From NCBI GenBank assembly GCA_943789295.1, contig CALSTO010000002.1, positions 186,001 to 250,000 on the forward strand: DNA of 64,000 nt, given 5' to 3'. Of the stretch, positions 51,786-60,009 are shown piece after piece; the stretch's first letter is position 1, and each line of letters starts with the position of its first letter. This stretch comes from MAG-121220-bin8 sp002700465 (GTDB lineage Bacteria; Bacteroidota; Bacteroidia; Flavobacteriales; Flavobacteriaceae). The notes under the pieces were generated by a model. The model did no database searches, was not told the origin of the DNA, and was given only the letters and a program-made list of their open reading frames with translations. The translations under genes were made by a program, and so were the position numbers.

Positions 51786-52297
51786 ATTCTTTTCATTTGC
51801 TGTTGCATCATTTTAATCTGATCCAATAACATTTTTTGTTTATCTAATTTCTTAGCTTCATTTAATAATGTAGTTGCTTCTCTTTTTCTTCTTTTTTGAA
51901 TTAATATTCCAGCTAAACTTAATTTGGCCATTGCTAAGTCATGATCCATAGATAATCCAATTGAAATAGCTTTTTTAAAATATTTTTCAGCTTTGGTTAG
52001 GTTTGTTTGTGAGCATACTATTCCCCATAAATAGTTATAATAACCAACCTGTTTTTTAGTTAAAGAACTATCTGGGTTTTTTATTTTTTTCAACCATTTT
52101 TCTGTTCCGTCAAAATCTTGTTTTCTTAGTTTAAAAAAAATTATCAGTATAATTTCATTTTTATAATAAAGAAAAATGAAAATTATGGCCAAAAAAATTA
52201 AAGCTATTCCATTACCAATATTATTTTCGTAAAATTGATAAATCGAATAAATTAGTGTCAAAATTGCTAATATTAGTTTTATAGTTTTTGGATACAT
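51782..52297 (-). CDS. Membrane-anchored TPR-repeat protein
   Basis: The 171-residue protein has two N-terminal membrane segments (residues about 5-20 and 28-55) followed by TPR-like helices (YYNYLWGIVCSQTNLTKAEKYFKKAISIGL and AKLSLAGILIQKRRKREATTLLNEAKKLD). The C-terminus is rich in methionine and glutamine (MLLDQIKMMQQQMKRI). It may be a scaffold protein on the cytoplasmic face. No partner is evident. Confidence 0.75.
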   Translation of the reverse strand: MYPKTIKLILAILTLIYSIYQFYENNIGNGIALIFLAIIFIFLYYKNEIILIIFFKLRKQDFDGTEKWLKKIKNPDSSLTKKQVGYYNYLWGIVCSQTNLTKAEKYFKKAISIGLSMDHDLAMAKLSLAGILIQKRRKREATTLLNEAKKLDKQKMLLDQIKMMQQQMKRI

Positions 52298-52351
52298 TGA
52301 TTATCAGTTTTTTAATTAATTTTTAAACTTTAAATTTTTTGAACAATACAT

Positions 52352-52381
52352 TTGAGTTAGTTTAAACTTATTGTATATTTG
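52352..52381 (+). promoter_or_regulatory. Promoter of rpmH with -33 TTG and -7 TATATTTG
   Basis: TTG at 52352-52354 and TATATTTG at 52374-52381 are 19 bases apart, an excellent Bacteroidota promoter. The rpmH ATG follows 36 bases downstream. Confidence 0.72.
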
Positions 52382-52417
52382 GCCTCAAATTTTAGTAAAA
52401 ATAGTTAATTAATTCAA

Positions 52418-52576
52418 ATGAAAAGAACTTTTCAACCCTCAAAAAGAAAAAGACGTAATAAACACGGATTCAGAGAAAGAATGTCTACACCAAGTGGTAG
52501 AAAAGTTTTAGCTAGTAGAAGAGCTAAGGGAAGAAACAAGATTTCTGTTTCATCTGAACCAAGACATAAAAAATAA
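52418..52576 (+). CDS. rpmH: 50S ribosomal protein L34
   Basis: A 52-residue frame reads MKRTFQPSKRKRRNKHGF and continues RERMSTPSGRKVLASRRAKGRNKISVS. This is the universal L34 sequence. The typical rnpA neighbour is absent; instead carB follows after an intrinsic terminator. It has its own strong promoter and terminator, so it is a single-gene unit. Confidence 0.97.
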   Translation: MKRTFQPSKRKRRNKHGFRERMSTPSGRKVLASRRAKGRNKISVSSEPRHKK

Positions 52577-52600
52577 GTGAATAAAAACTTTAAAAAATTA

Positions 52601-52631
52601 AGGTGTTACTTTTTAAGTAACACCTTTTTTT
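52601..52631 (+). terminator. Intrinsic terminator of rpmH
   Basis: A perfect 10-bp stem AGGTGTTACT (52601-52610) with AGTAACACCT (52616-52625), a five-base TTTTA loop, and a T tract from 52626 to 52631. It separates rpmH from carB. Confidence 0.92.
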
Positions 52632-52665
52632 ATATATATTCATCAACCAAATTAATATTATATAA

Positions 52666-55516
52666 ATGCCATTAAGAAAAGATTTAAAAAGTATATTGAT
52701 AATTGGATCAGGTCCAATAGTTATAGGTCAAGCATGCGAATTCGATTATTCAGGATCCCAAGCTTTAAGATCTCTTAGAGAAGACGGAATAGAAACTATT
52801 CTTATTAATTCTAATCCTGCTACAATAATGACAGATCCTGTTATGGCAGATCATATATATCTTAAAGCCATTAAATACTAATTCAATTAAAGAGATATTA
52901 TCAAATCATAATATTGATGCAGTTTTACCTACTATGGGGGGACAAACTGCTCTTAATTTGTGTATTGAAGCTGATGAAAAAGGAATTTGGGAGGATTATA
53001 ATGTTGAAATTATTGGAGTTGATATTGATGCTATTAATATCACTGAGGATAGAGAAAAATTTAAACAATTATTAAAAACTATTGACATTCCTGTTGCACC
53101 AGCTAAAACTGCAACATCTTTTTTAAAAGGTAAAGAGATAGCCCAGGAATTTGGTTTTCCCTTGGTTATTCGTCCTTCATTCACTTTGGGTGGAAGTGGA
53201 GCTTCTCTTGTTTATAAAGCTGAAAATTTTGATGAATTATTGACTAGAGGACTTGAAGCTTCGCCAATTCATGAAGTTTTAATAGATAAAGCTTTAATGG
53301 GTTGGAAAGAATACGAATTAGAATTATTAAGAGATAAAAATGATAATGTTGTTATAATTTGTACAATCGAAAATATGGATCCCATGGGTATTCACACAGG
53401 AGATTCCATCACTGTTGCACCAGCTATGACATTATCAGATTCTGCATATCAAAGGATGAGAGATATGGCAATAAAAATGATGAGAAGTATTGGAGATTTT
53501 GCAGGAGGATGTAATGTTCAGTTTGCAGTAAGTCCTGATGAAAAAGAAGATATAATTGCCATTGAAATTAATCCGAGAGTTTCAAGATCTTCTGCTTTAG
53601 CTTCAAAAGCATCTGGCTATCCAATAGCAAAAGTTGCTAGCAAATTAGCGATAGGTTATAGCTTAGATGAATTAAATAATCAAATAACAAAATCAACTTC
53701 AGCCTTATTTGAGCCAACTTTAGACTATGTAATTGTAAAAATACCAAGATGGAATTTTGATAAATTTGAAGGTTCTGAAAGAACTTTAGGACTTCAAATG
53801 AAATCAGTAGGGGAAGTAATGGGAATTGGAAGATCTTTCATTGAAGCATTACATAAAGCTACTCAATGTTTAGAAATTAAAAGAAATGGTTTAGGTGCAG
53901 ATGGAAAAGGATATACCGATTATCAACAGGTAATAGATAAACTTACTAATGCAAGTTGGGACAGGGTTTTTGTTATTTACGATGCTATTAAAATGGGAAT
54001 TTCACTTGATAGAATAAATGAAATTACTAGAATAGACATGTGGTATTTAAGACAATATGAATCCCTTGTTAATTTAGAAAAAGAAATTTCTGAATTTAAT
54101 GTAGATACTATTTCTAAAGATTTAATGTTAGAAGCTAAACAAAAAGGATTTGCCGACCGTCAAATCGCGCACATGCTTGGATGTATGGAAAGTATCGTTA
54201 ATAAAAAAAGAAAAAGTTTTAATATTAATAGAGTATTTAAGCTTGTCGATACATGTGCAGCTGAATTTAAAGCATTAACCCCTTACTATTATTCTACTTT
54301 TGAAGAAGAAATTCAACTTTCGGATGGAACCATTGTTACTCAAAATGAAAGTAAAGTTTCTGATAAGAAAAAAATTATTGTTTTAGGTTCTGGACCAAAT
54401 AGAATTGGACAAGGGATTGAATTTGATTATTGCTGTGTTCATGGTGTTTTAGCATCAGCTGAGTGTGGTTATGAGACTATAATGATTAATTGTAATCCTG
54501 AAACTGTTTCAACTGATTTTGATACAGCTGATAAGCTTTATTTTGAACCTGTTTTTTGGGAACATATCTATGATATAATTGAGCATGAAAAACCTGAGGG
54601 TGTTATTGTTCAACTTGGCGGACAAACAGCATTAAAATTAGCTGAAAAGCTCGACAGATACGGAGTTAAGATAATGGGTACTACTTATCAAGCTTTAGAC
54701 TTAGCTGAAGATAGAGGAAGTTTTTCGACATTACTTAAGGATAATAATATTCCTTATCCCGAATTTGGAGTTGCTGAAACTGCTGATCAAGCTTTGAAAT
54801 TATCTGATACGCTTAATTTTCCTATTTTAGTTAGACCTTCATATGTTCTAGGAGGACAAGGAATGAAAATTGTTATAAACAAGGAAGAATTAGAAGCACA
54901 TGTTGTTGACTTATTACAGAAAATTCCAAATAATAAGTTATTGTTAGATCATTATTTAGATGGTGCTATTGAAGCTGAAGCTGATGCTATTTGTGACGGC
55001 GAAGATGTGTTAATAATTGGAATAATGGAACATATTGAACCTTGTGGAGTTCATTCAGGGGACTCAAATGCAACACTTCCTCCTTTTAACCTTGGCAAGT
55101 TAGTTATGCAACAAATTATTGATCACACTAAAAAAATTGCAATTTCACTAAAAACAGTTGGTCTTATTAATATTCAGTTTGCAATAAAAAATGAAATTGT
55201 GTACATAATCGAGGCTAATCCAAGAGCGTCAAGAACAGTTCCTTTTATTGCAAAAGCTTATAAACAGCCCTATGTTAATTATGCAACTAAAGTGATGTTA
55301 GGGAAGCTTAAAGTTTCTGATATTGATTACAAACCTAATTTAAAAGGTTTTGCAATTAAACAGCCTGTTTTTTCTTTTAATAAATTTCCAAATGTTAATA
55401 AAAGCTTAGGACCTGAAATGAAAAGTACTGGTGAGAGTATTTTGTTTATTGATGACTTAAAAGATGACCAGTTTTACGAATTATATTCAAGAAGAAAAAT
55501 GTATTTAACTAAATAA
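52666..55516 (+). pseudogene. carB: Carbamoyl-phosphate synthase large subunit, one-base frameshift near the start
   Basis: The frame from 52666 encodes MPLRKDLKSILIIGSGPIVIGQACEFDYSG and stops at 52881 after IYLKAIKY. The rest (to 55516) continues in another frame. The expected reading LKPLNTNSIKEILSNHNIDAVLPTMGGQT is restored by dropping the G at 52867, giving about 949 residues, the normal length. Both ATP-grasp halves are present downstream (IRPSFTLGGSGASLVYKAE, VRPSYVLGGQGMKIV). CarB makes carbamoyl phosphate with CarA. An essential gene broken by one base suggests a sequence error, but recoding is possible. Confidence 0.93.
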
Positions 55517-55537
55517 TAATATTTCTATATTAGAGAT

Positions 55538-56644
55538 ATGGATATAGCTCTTTTAATAGTTCTTTTAGTTTTAGTTGTTTTTTTAATTTTTATTTTAAAA
55601 AATAAAAATAATAATTCATCTAGCGAGCTTTTAGTTCAACTTACAAATAACTTAAGCAGTGAGATTCAAAACATTAGAAAGGAAGTTGGTGAAAATTCTG
55701 AAAAAAGTAGATTAGAATTAGAATCTAAGTTATCTACAATAAATAAGGAAATTAATGATTTTCATAAGACATCAAAAGAAGATATCCAAAAGCAATTCTC
55801 TGATTCAAACAAAGTAATTAAAGATGTAACTGTTGAGTTAGAGAAAATTAAGGGAACAAATAAGCAGGTTTTAAGTTTTGCTAACCAAATGAAATCTTTA
55901 GAAAAGATATTAGGAAATCAAAAACAAAGAGGAATTTTTGGAGAAATTCAATTAGAAAATTTATTAGCAAATGTTTTGCCGCCTGAAATTTTTAGAATGC
56001 AATATTCATTTAATAATGGTGAGATTGTTGATGCTATTGTAAAAGTCAATGAACATATTATTCCTATTGACGCAAAATTTTCTTTAGACAACTATAACAA
56101 AATGATTGAGAGTTCTGATTCTTCAGAAATAGAAAATTTAGAAAAAAAATTTAGAATTGATATAAAATCTAGAATTGATGAAACTTCAAAGTATATAAGA
56201 CCCTCAGAAAAAACACTAGATTATGCTTTTATGTTTATTCCAGCTGATGGACTTTATCAGGATTTATTAAACAATAGAGTAGGATCTCTTCAAATAAACT
56301 CTAAAGATTTAGTTTCTTATGCCTATGATAAAAAAGTAATGATAGTCTCTCCAATGAGTCTTTTTCCAATGCTTCAAATTACAATGAAAGCTCTAAATAA
56401 TTTAAAATTTGAAAAATCAGTAGATGAAGTAATTAAAAATGTTCAAAAACTGACAAATCATTTAAATTCATACCATAACTCTCATAACAGATTGGGTAAA
56501 TCTTTAAGTGCGGCAGTAAATCATTTTAACGATACATCAAAAGAGTTTGGAAAGATTGATAAAGATGTTACAAAAATATCTAATGGAAATTTTAGAATTG
56601 GTGTAGAAACTGATATTGTAGATAGACCCCTAAGTGGAGAGTAA
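55538..56644 (+). CDS. rmuC: DNA recombination protein RmuC
   Basis: This 368-residue protein has an N-terminal membrane anchor (residues 3-20), a coiled coil, and the RmuC core with RGIFGEIQLENLLANVLPPEIF, IPIDAKFSLDNYNKM and YAFMFIPADGLYQDLL. The coiled coil seems shorter than in better-known RmuC proteins of about 450 residues. RmuC limits inversions at inverted repeats and may act as a nuclease. It follows carB and converges on purB with a four-base gap. Confidence 0.92.
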   Translation: MDIALLIVLLVLVVFLIFILKNKNNNSSSELLVQLTNNLSSEIQNIRKEVGENSEKSRLELESKLSTINKEINDFHKTSKEDIQKQFSDSNKVIKDVTVELEKIKGTNKQVLSFANQMKSLEKILGNQKQRGIFGEIQLENLLANVLPPEIFRMQYSFNNGEIVDAIVKVNEHIIPIDAKFSLDNYNKMIESSDSSEIENLEKKFRIDIKSRIDETSKYIRPSEKTLDYAFMFIPADGLYQDLLNNRVGSLQINSKDLVSYAYDKKVMIVSPMSLFPMLQITMKALNNLKFEKSVDEVIKNVQKLTNHLNSYHNSHNRLGKSLSAAVNHFNDTSKEFGKIDKDVTKISNGNFRIGVETDIVDRPLSGE

Positions 56645-56648
56645 TATC

Positions 56649-57989
56649 TTAAATTCCTGTATAATTTTTAGGACTTATTTTTTTTAATTCTTCTTTAACT
56701 TCAGTATTTACATTCAATGTGTCTATAAATAGTCTTATAGTTTCTTGATTTATAGCTGTATTTTTTCTGGTCAATTCTTTTAACGTTTCATAAGGATTTG
56801 GATATCCCTCTCTTCTTAAAATAGTTTGAATAGCTTCAGCTACAACTGCCCAGTTGTTATTTAAATCATTTTCAATTTTATCCCTATTAACTATCAGTTT
56901 ATTTATTCCTTTAATTGTCGATTTTATAGCTATAGATGAGTGGCTAAAAGGAACACCAACATTTCTTAGAACAGTACTGTCTGTTAAATCTCTCTGTAAT
57001 CTTGAAACAGGAAGTTTCGATGATAGATGTTCAAATAAAGCGTTTGCTAGCCCTAGATTTCCTTCAGAATTTTCAAAATCAATCGGGTTAACTTTGTGCG
57101 GCATTGCAGATGAGCCAACTTCTTTTTTGTTTATTTTTTGTTTGAAATAATCCATTGAAATATATGACCATACATCTCTATTAAAATCAATAATTATGGT
57201 ATTTATTCTTTTCAAACAATCAAATAAAGAAGCTAAATGATCATAGTGTTCAATTTGAGTTGTAGGAAAAGAATGATAAAGTCCTAAATCAGTAACTAAT
57301 TTATTAGCGAAATGTTTCCAGTCTATAGAGGGAAAAGCAATAACATGAGCATTGAAGTTACCAGTCGCTCCTCCAAATTTAGCTGCAAAAGGAATTGAAT
57401 GTAAATATTTTAACTGTTCATTAATTCTAACTTTAAAAACGTTAATTTCTTTGCCTAATCTTGTTGGTGAAGCAGGTTGACCATGAGTACGTGCTAACAT
57501 AGAAATATCATTATATTCCAAAACTTTTTCACTTAGTAAGTTTACTAATTCATTTAATTCCGGAAGATAAACTTTTAATAAAGCATCTTTAATTGAAAGA
57601 GGAACAGCTGTATTGTTTATATCTTGAGATGTTAGACCAAAATGTATGTACTCTAAATATTTGTCTAATTGTAAATCTTTAAATTTATTTTTAATAAAGT
57701 ATTCAACCGCTTTAACATCATGATTAGTTTCTTTTTCAATCTCCTTAATAGTAATTGCATCTTCGTGTGAAAAATCTAAATAGATTTTTTTAATATTCTT
57801 AATAGATTTTTGAGGAAAGTTTTTAAAAACAGGAATTTTAGTTTTTGTTAATGCTAAAAAGTATTCGATCTCTACTAAAACTCTATATTTTATAAGAGCT
57901 TTTTCTGAGAAATAATTTGAATATTCGTTAGTTTTGTTATAATACCTGCCATCAATTGGAGTGATAGCGTTAAGAGTATTTAAGGTCAT
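56649..57989 (-). CDS. purB: Adenylosuccinate lyase
   Basis: At 446 residues this matches PurB, which acts twice in purine synthesis. The fumarase/aspartase signature is GSSAMPHKVNPIDFENSEGNL (near residue 290), and the catalytic histidine regions are THGQPASPTRLGKE and FGLTSQDINNTA. Length and start (MTLNTLNAITPIDGRYY) are standard. A -7 element lies at 58012-58019. It is transcribed toward rmuC. Confidence 0.97.
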   Translation of the reverse strand: MTLNTLNAITPIDGRYYNKTNEYSNYFSEKALIKYRVLVEIEYFLALTKTKIPVFKNFPQKSIKNIKKIYLDFSHEDAITIKEIEKETNHDVKAVEYFIKNKFKDLQLDKYLEYIHFGLTSQDINNTAVPLSIKDALLKVYLPELNELVNLLSEKVLEYNDISMLARTHGQPASPTRLGKEINVFKVRINEQLKYLHSIPFAAKFGGATGNFNAHVIAFPSIDWKHFANKLVTDLGLYHSFPTTQIEHYDHLASLFDCLKRINTIIIDFNRDVWSYISMDYFKQKINKKEVGSSAMPHKVNPIDFENSEGNLGLANALFEHLSSKLPVSRLQRDLTDSTVLRNVGVPFSHSSIAIKSTIKGINKLIVNRDKIENDLNNNWAVVAEAIQTILRREGYPNPYETLKELTRKNTAINQETIRLFIDTLNVNTEVKEELKKISPKNYTGI

Positions 57990-58011
57990 GACAATTCATT
58001 TAAATCGGGTA

Positions 58012-58019
58012 CAAATGTA
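58012..58019 (-). promoter_or_regulatory. Predicted -7 promoter element of purB
   Basis: Minus strand TACATTTG, exact TAnnTTTG, 22 bases upstream of the purB ATG. Confidence 0.45.
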
Positions 58020-58036
58020 AGCTTTTTTAAAAATAG

Positions 58037-58810
58037 TTATTTTCTATTAAGAACTTTAAATTCTTCGTAACAACCACTAATAGCATCAAGAATTTGTAAA
58101 TCATTGGCGGTTTGAATAAAGCTATCTGAAAAATTACAGTTTCTTAAAATTTCATCAATATCAATTTTTTGAACTTGAAGTAATTCAACTAATGTTTCTC
58201 TATCAAATTTTGAAGATAAAAGCTCACGAATTCTAAAATCTTCTTTCATTTGTTTTAGCTTTTTAAATTGTCTTGGTTGTTTGCCAAATAAATTATAAAG
58301 AAAATCTGCTGGATTAAAAATTGCGTTAATTACTTTTGAAAATGCCCCTGAATTTCTGGATCCTCCTTCATATCCCCTTGAGGGTAATCCAGGAATACTA
58401 TAGCGATATGATTGACTTACTGGAACATTTTTAGCATCAATTTCAAGATATCCAGTTAATTCATACGGTTTTACAATAACTTCTTCTAAAGCATAAGCTA
58501 ATTCCGTCAATTGAATTTTAGAATTTTCAAATTTTAATAAATCATTAGTCACTCTAACTTTAATTGATTTAAAACCTAAATAAGATAGATAAAGTGTATC
58601 ATTTAATTTTGCTGGAATATCAAACTTTCCTTTATTGTCTGTTATAACACCAACCACTTGACTTAAATTAATTACATGTACACTCGGTATAGGTTTGTTA
58701 TCAGATGAATTTTCAACAAATGCTATTAGATTTTGATTTTGTGAAAAAGATAAGTTTGAAAATAATCCAAAAATAATAGTGAAAAATAAAAATTTAAAAA
58801 ATTTATTCAT
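58037..58810 (-). CDS. Exported protein with CarboxypepD regulatory-like domain
   Basis: I choose the ATG at 58810, since the longer start at 58819 is a TTG inside a -7 element. The protein (257 residues) has a signal peptide (MNKFFKFLFFTIIFGLFSNLSFSQ). A beta-sandwich domain of the CarboxypepD_reg/SusC-plug type follows (PIPSVHVINLSQVVGVITDNKGKFDIPAKLNDTLYLSYLGF). The second half is helical and lysine-rich. The domain occurs in TonB-dependent receptors and surface proteins of Bacteroidota. No beta-barrel is present. Function unknown. Confidence 0.82.
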   Translation of the reverse strand: MNKFFKFLFFTIIFGLFSNLSFSQNQNLIAFVENSSDNKPIPSVHVINLSQVVGVITDNKGKFDIPAKLNDTLYLSYLGFKSIKVRVTNDLLKFENSKIQLTELAYALEEVIVKPYELTGYLEIDAKNVPVSQSYRYSIPGLPSRGYEGGSRNSGAFSKVINAIFNPADFLYNLFGKQPRQFKKLKQMKEDFRIRELLSSKFDRETLVELLQVQKIDIDEILRNCNFSDSFIQTANDLQILDAISGCYEEFKVLNRK

Positions 58811-58816
58811 GAATTT

Positions 58817-58824
58817 CAAAAATA
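58817..58824 (-). promoter_or_regulatory. Predicted -7 promoter element of the CarboxypepD-like gene
   Basis: Minus strand TATTTTTG, exact TAnnTTTG. It ends six bases before the ATG at 58810, so the mRNA should be leaderless or nearly so. Confidence 0.5.
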
Positions 58825-58913
58825 CAAGTAATTAAAGATATACTATCATTTTAAACAAAATTTAACAAAAAAATTAAGAGATAAAGTTCATCATTTTTTT
58901 TATTGCTAAAGAT

Positions 58914-59444
58914 CTATGACTTATTATGGTTTTTTTCTTTTAATGAAAGTTCTGCGAAAGATTTATTGTATCCTAAAGGAGAAAAAATTGAATCATAACC
59001 AAAGCCGTTGTTTCCAACTTGATTTTTCAAAATCTTTCCTTCAACAATTCCTTCAAAAGTATGAATTTTGTTATCTAGAATTAATGCTATTACAGTTTTA
59101 AATTTCGCATTTCTATTTTTTTTATTCTCCAATTTATTTAACAGTTTATTGATATTGTCTTGAGAATTACATGCATCTCCCGCATATCTTGCAGAATAAA
59201 CGCCAGGTTCTCCATTTAAAATTTCTACCTCTAACCCTGTATCATCAGAGAAAACATTAGTATTAAATTTATTGTAAATATATTTTGCTTTAAAAATTGC
59301 ATTTTCCTTTATTGTATTTTCATTTTCAGGAACTTCTTCATCAAATTTCAAATCTTCAAAACTTATAATATTTACATTATTTGGGATAATTTTATTTATT
59401 TCTATTAATTTGTTTTGATTTGCTGTTGCGAATATTAAATCCAT
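58914..59444 (-). CDS. rdgB: XTP/dITP diphosphatase RdgB, C-terminus lost by one-base frameshift
   Basis: This Ham1 family enzyme hydrolyses deaminated purine nucleotides. FATANQNKLIEINKI, FSDDTGLEVEILNGEPGVYSARYAG and GNNGFGYDSIFSP identify it. The frame ends at 58914 after LKEKNHNKS (176 residues), lacking the conserved SHR tail. Dropping one A from the seven-base run (58929-58935, plus-strand T7) gives KEKTIISHRSLAIKKMMNFIS and a stop at 58874, about 189 residues. The SHR residues bind the base. It is probably an indel at a homopolymer. rlmH lies three bases upstream. Confidence 0.92.
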   Translation of the reverse strand: MDLIFATANQNKLIEINKIIPNNVNIISFEDLKFDEEVPENENTIKENAIFKAKYIYNKFNTNVFSDDTGLEVEILNGEPGVYSARYAGDACNSQDNINKLLNKLENKKNRNAKFKTVIALILDNKIHTFEGIVEGKILKNQVGNNGFGYDSIFSPLGYNKSFAELSLKEKNHNKS

Positions 59445-59447
59445 ATT

Positions 59448-59915
59448 TTAATCATTATGATAAGGGTGATTATTTAAAATTGTAAATGCTCTGTATAATT
59501 GTTCGGAAAAAAATAATCTGATTATTTGATGCGAAAACGTCATTTTTGACAAAGATATTAATCCTGCAGATTTACTATACAAATTTTCTGAAAATCCAAA
59601 AGCTCCTCCAATAGCAAAAACAATTTTTTTATTTTCATGAAATTTAATTTTCAAAAATCTAGCAAATTCTCTAGAATCATAATTTTTACCTTTTTCATCT
59701 AGTAAAAACAGAATATCATTATGTTCTATTTTTTTTAAAATATTTTCTCCTTCTATTTTTTTTATCTCGCTTGCATTATTTTTTTTTGTTTTAGGTGAGT
59801 TGACTTCAATTATTTTGAATTTGTTAAAAAAATTAATGCGTTTAATATAATTTTCTATTAAACTGTTCAATTCTTTGTTTTTAGTTTTTCCTACCACTAT
59901 TAACTTAATCTGCAT
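59448..59915 (-). CDS. rlmH: 23S rRNA (pseudouridine1915-N3)-methyltransferase
   Basis: The 155-residue protein is a SPOUT-type knotted methyltransferase. It shows LIVVGKTKNKELNSLIENYIKRI, LLDEKGKNYDSREFARFL, AIGGAFGFSENLY and the closing HQIIRLFFSEQLYRAFTILNNHPYHND. It methylates pseudouridine 1915 in helix 69 of 23S rRNA. It starts at 59915 and is divergent from priA. Confidence 0.97.
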   Translation of the reverse strand: MQIKLIVVGKTKNKELNSLIENYIKRINFFNKFKIIEVNSPKTKKNNASEIKKIEGENILKKIEHNDILFLLDEKGKNYDSREFARFLKIKFHENKKIVFAIGGAFGFSENLYSKSAGLISLSKMTFSHQIIRLFFSEQLYRAFTILNNHPYHND

Positions 59916-60009
59916 AAACTCAATATTTGATCAATTTTAATTTTATATTTAATTGTAAATATATGTTAATGATTACTATTGTTTTTCCTGCTTTTATAAA
60001 AAACTGATT

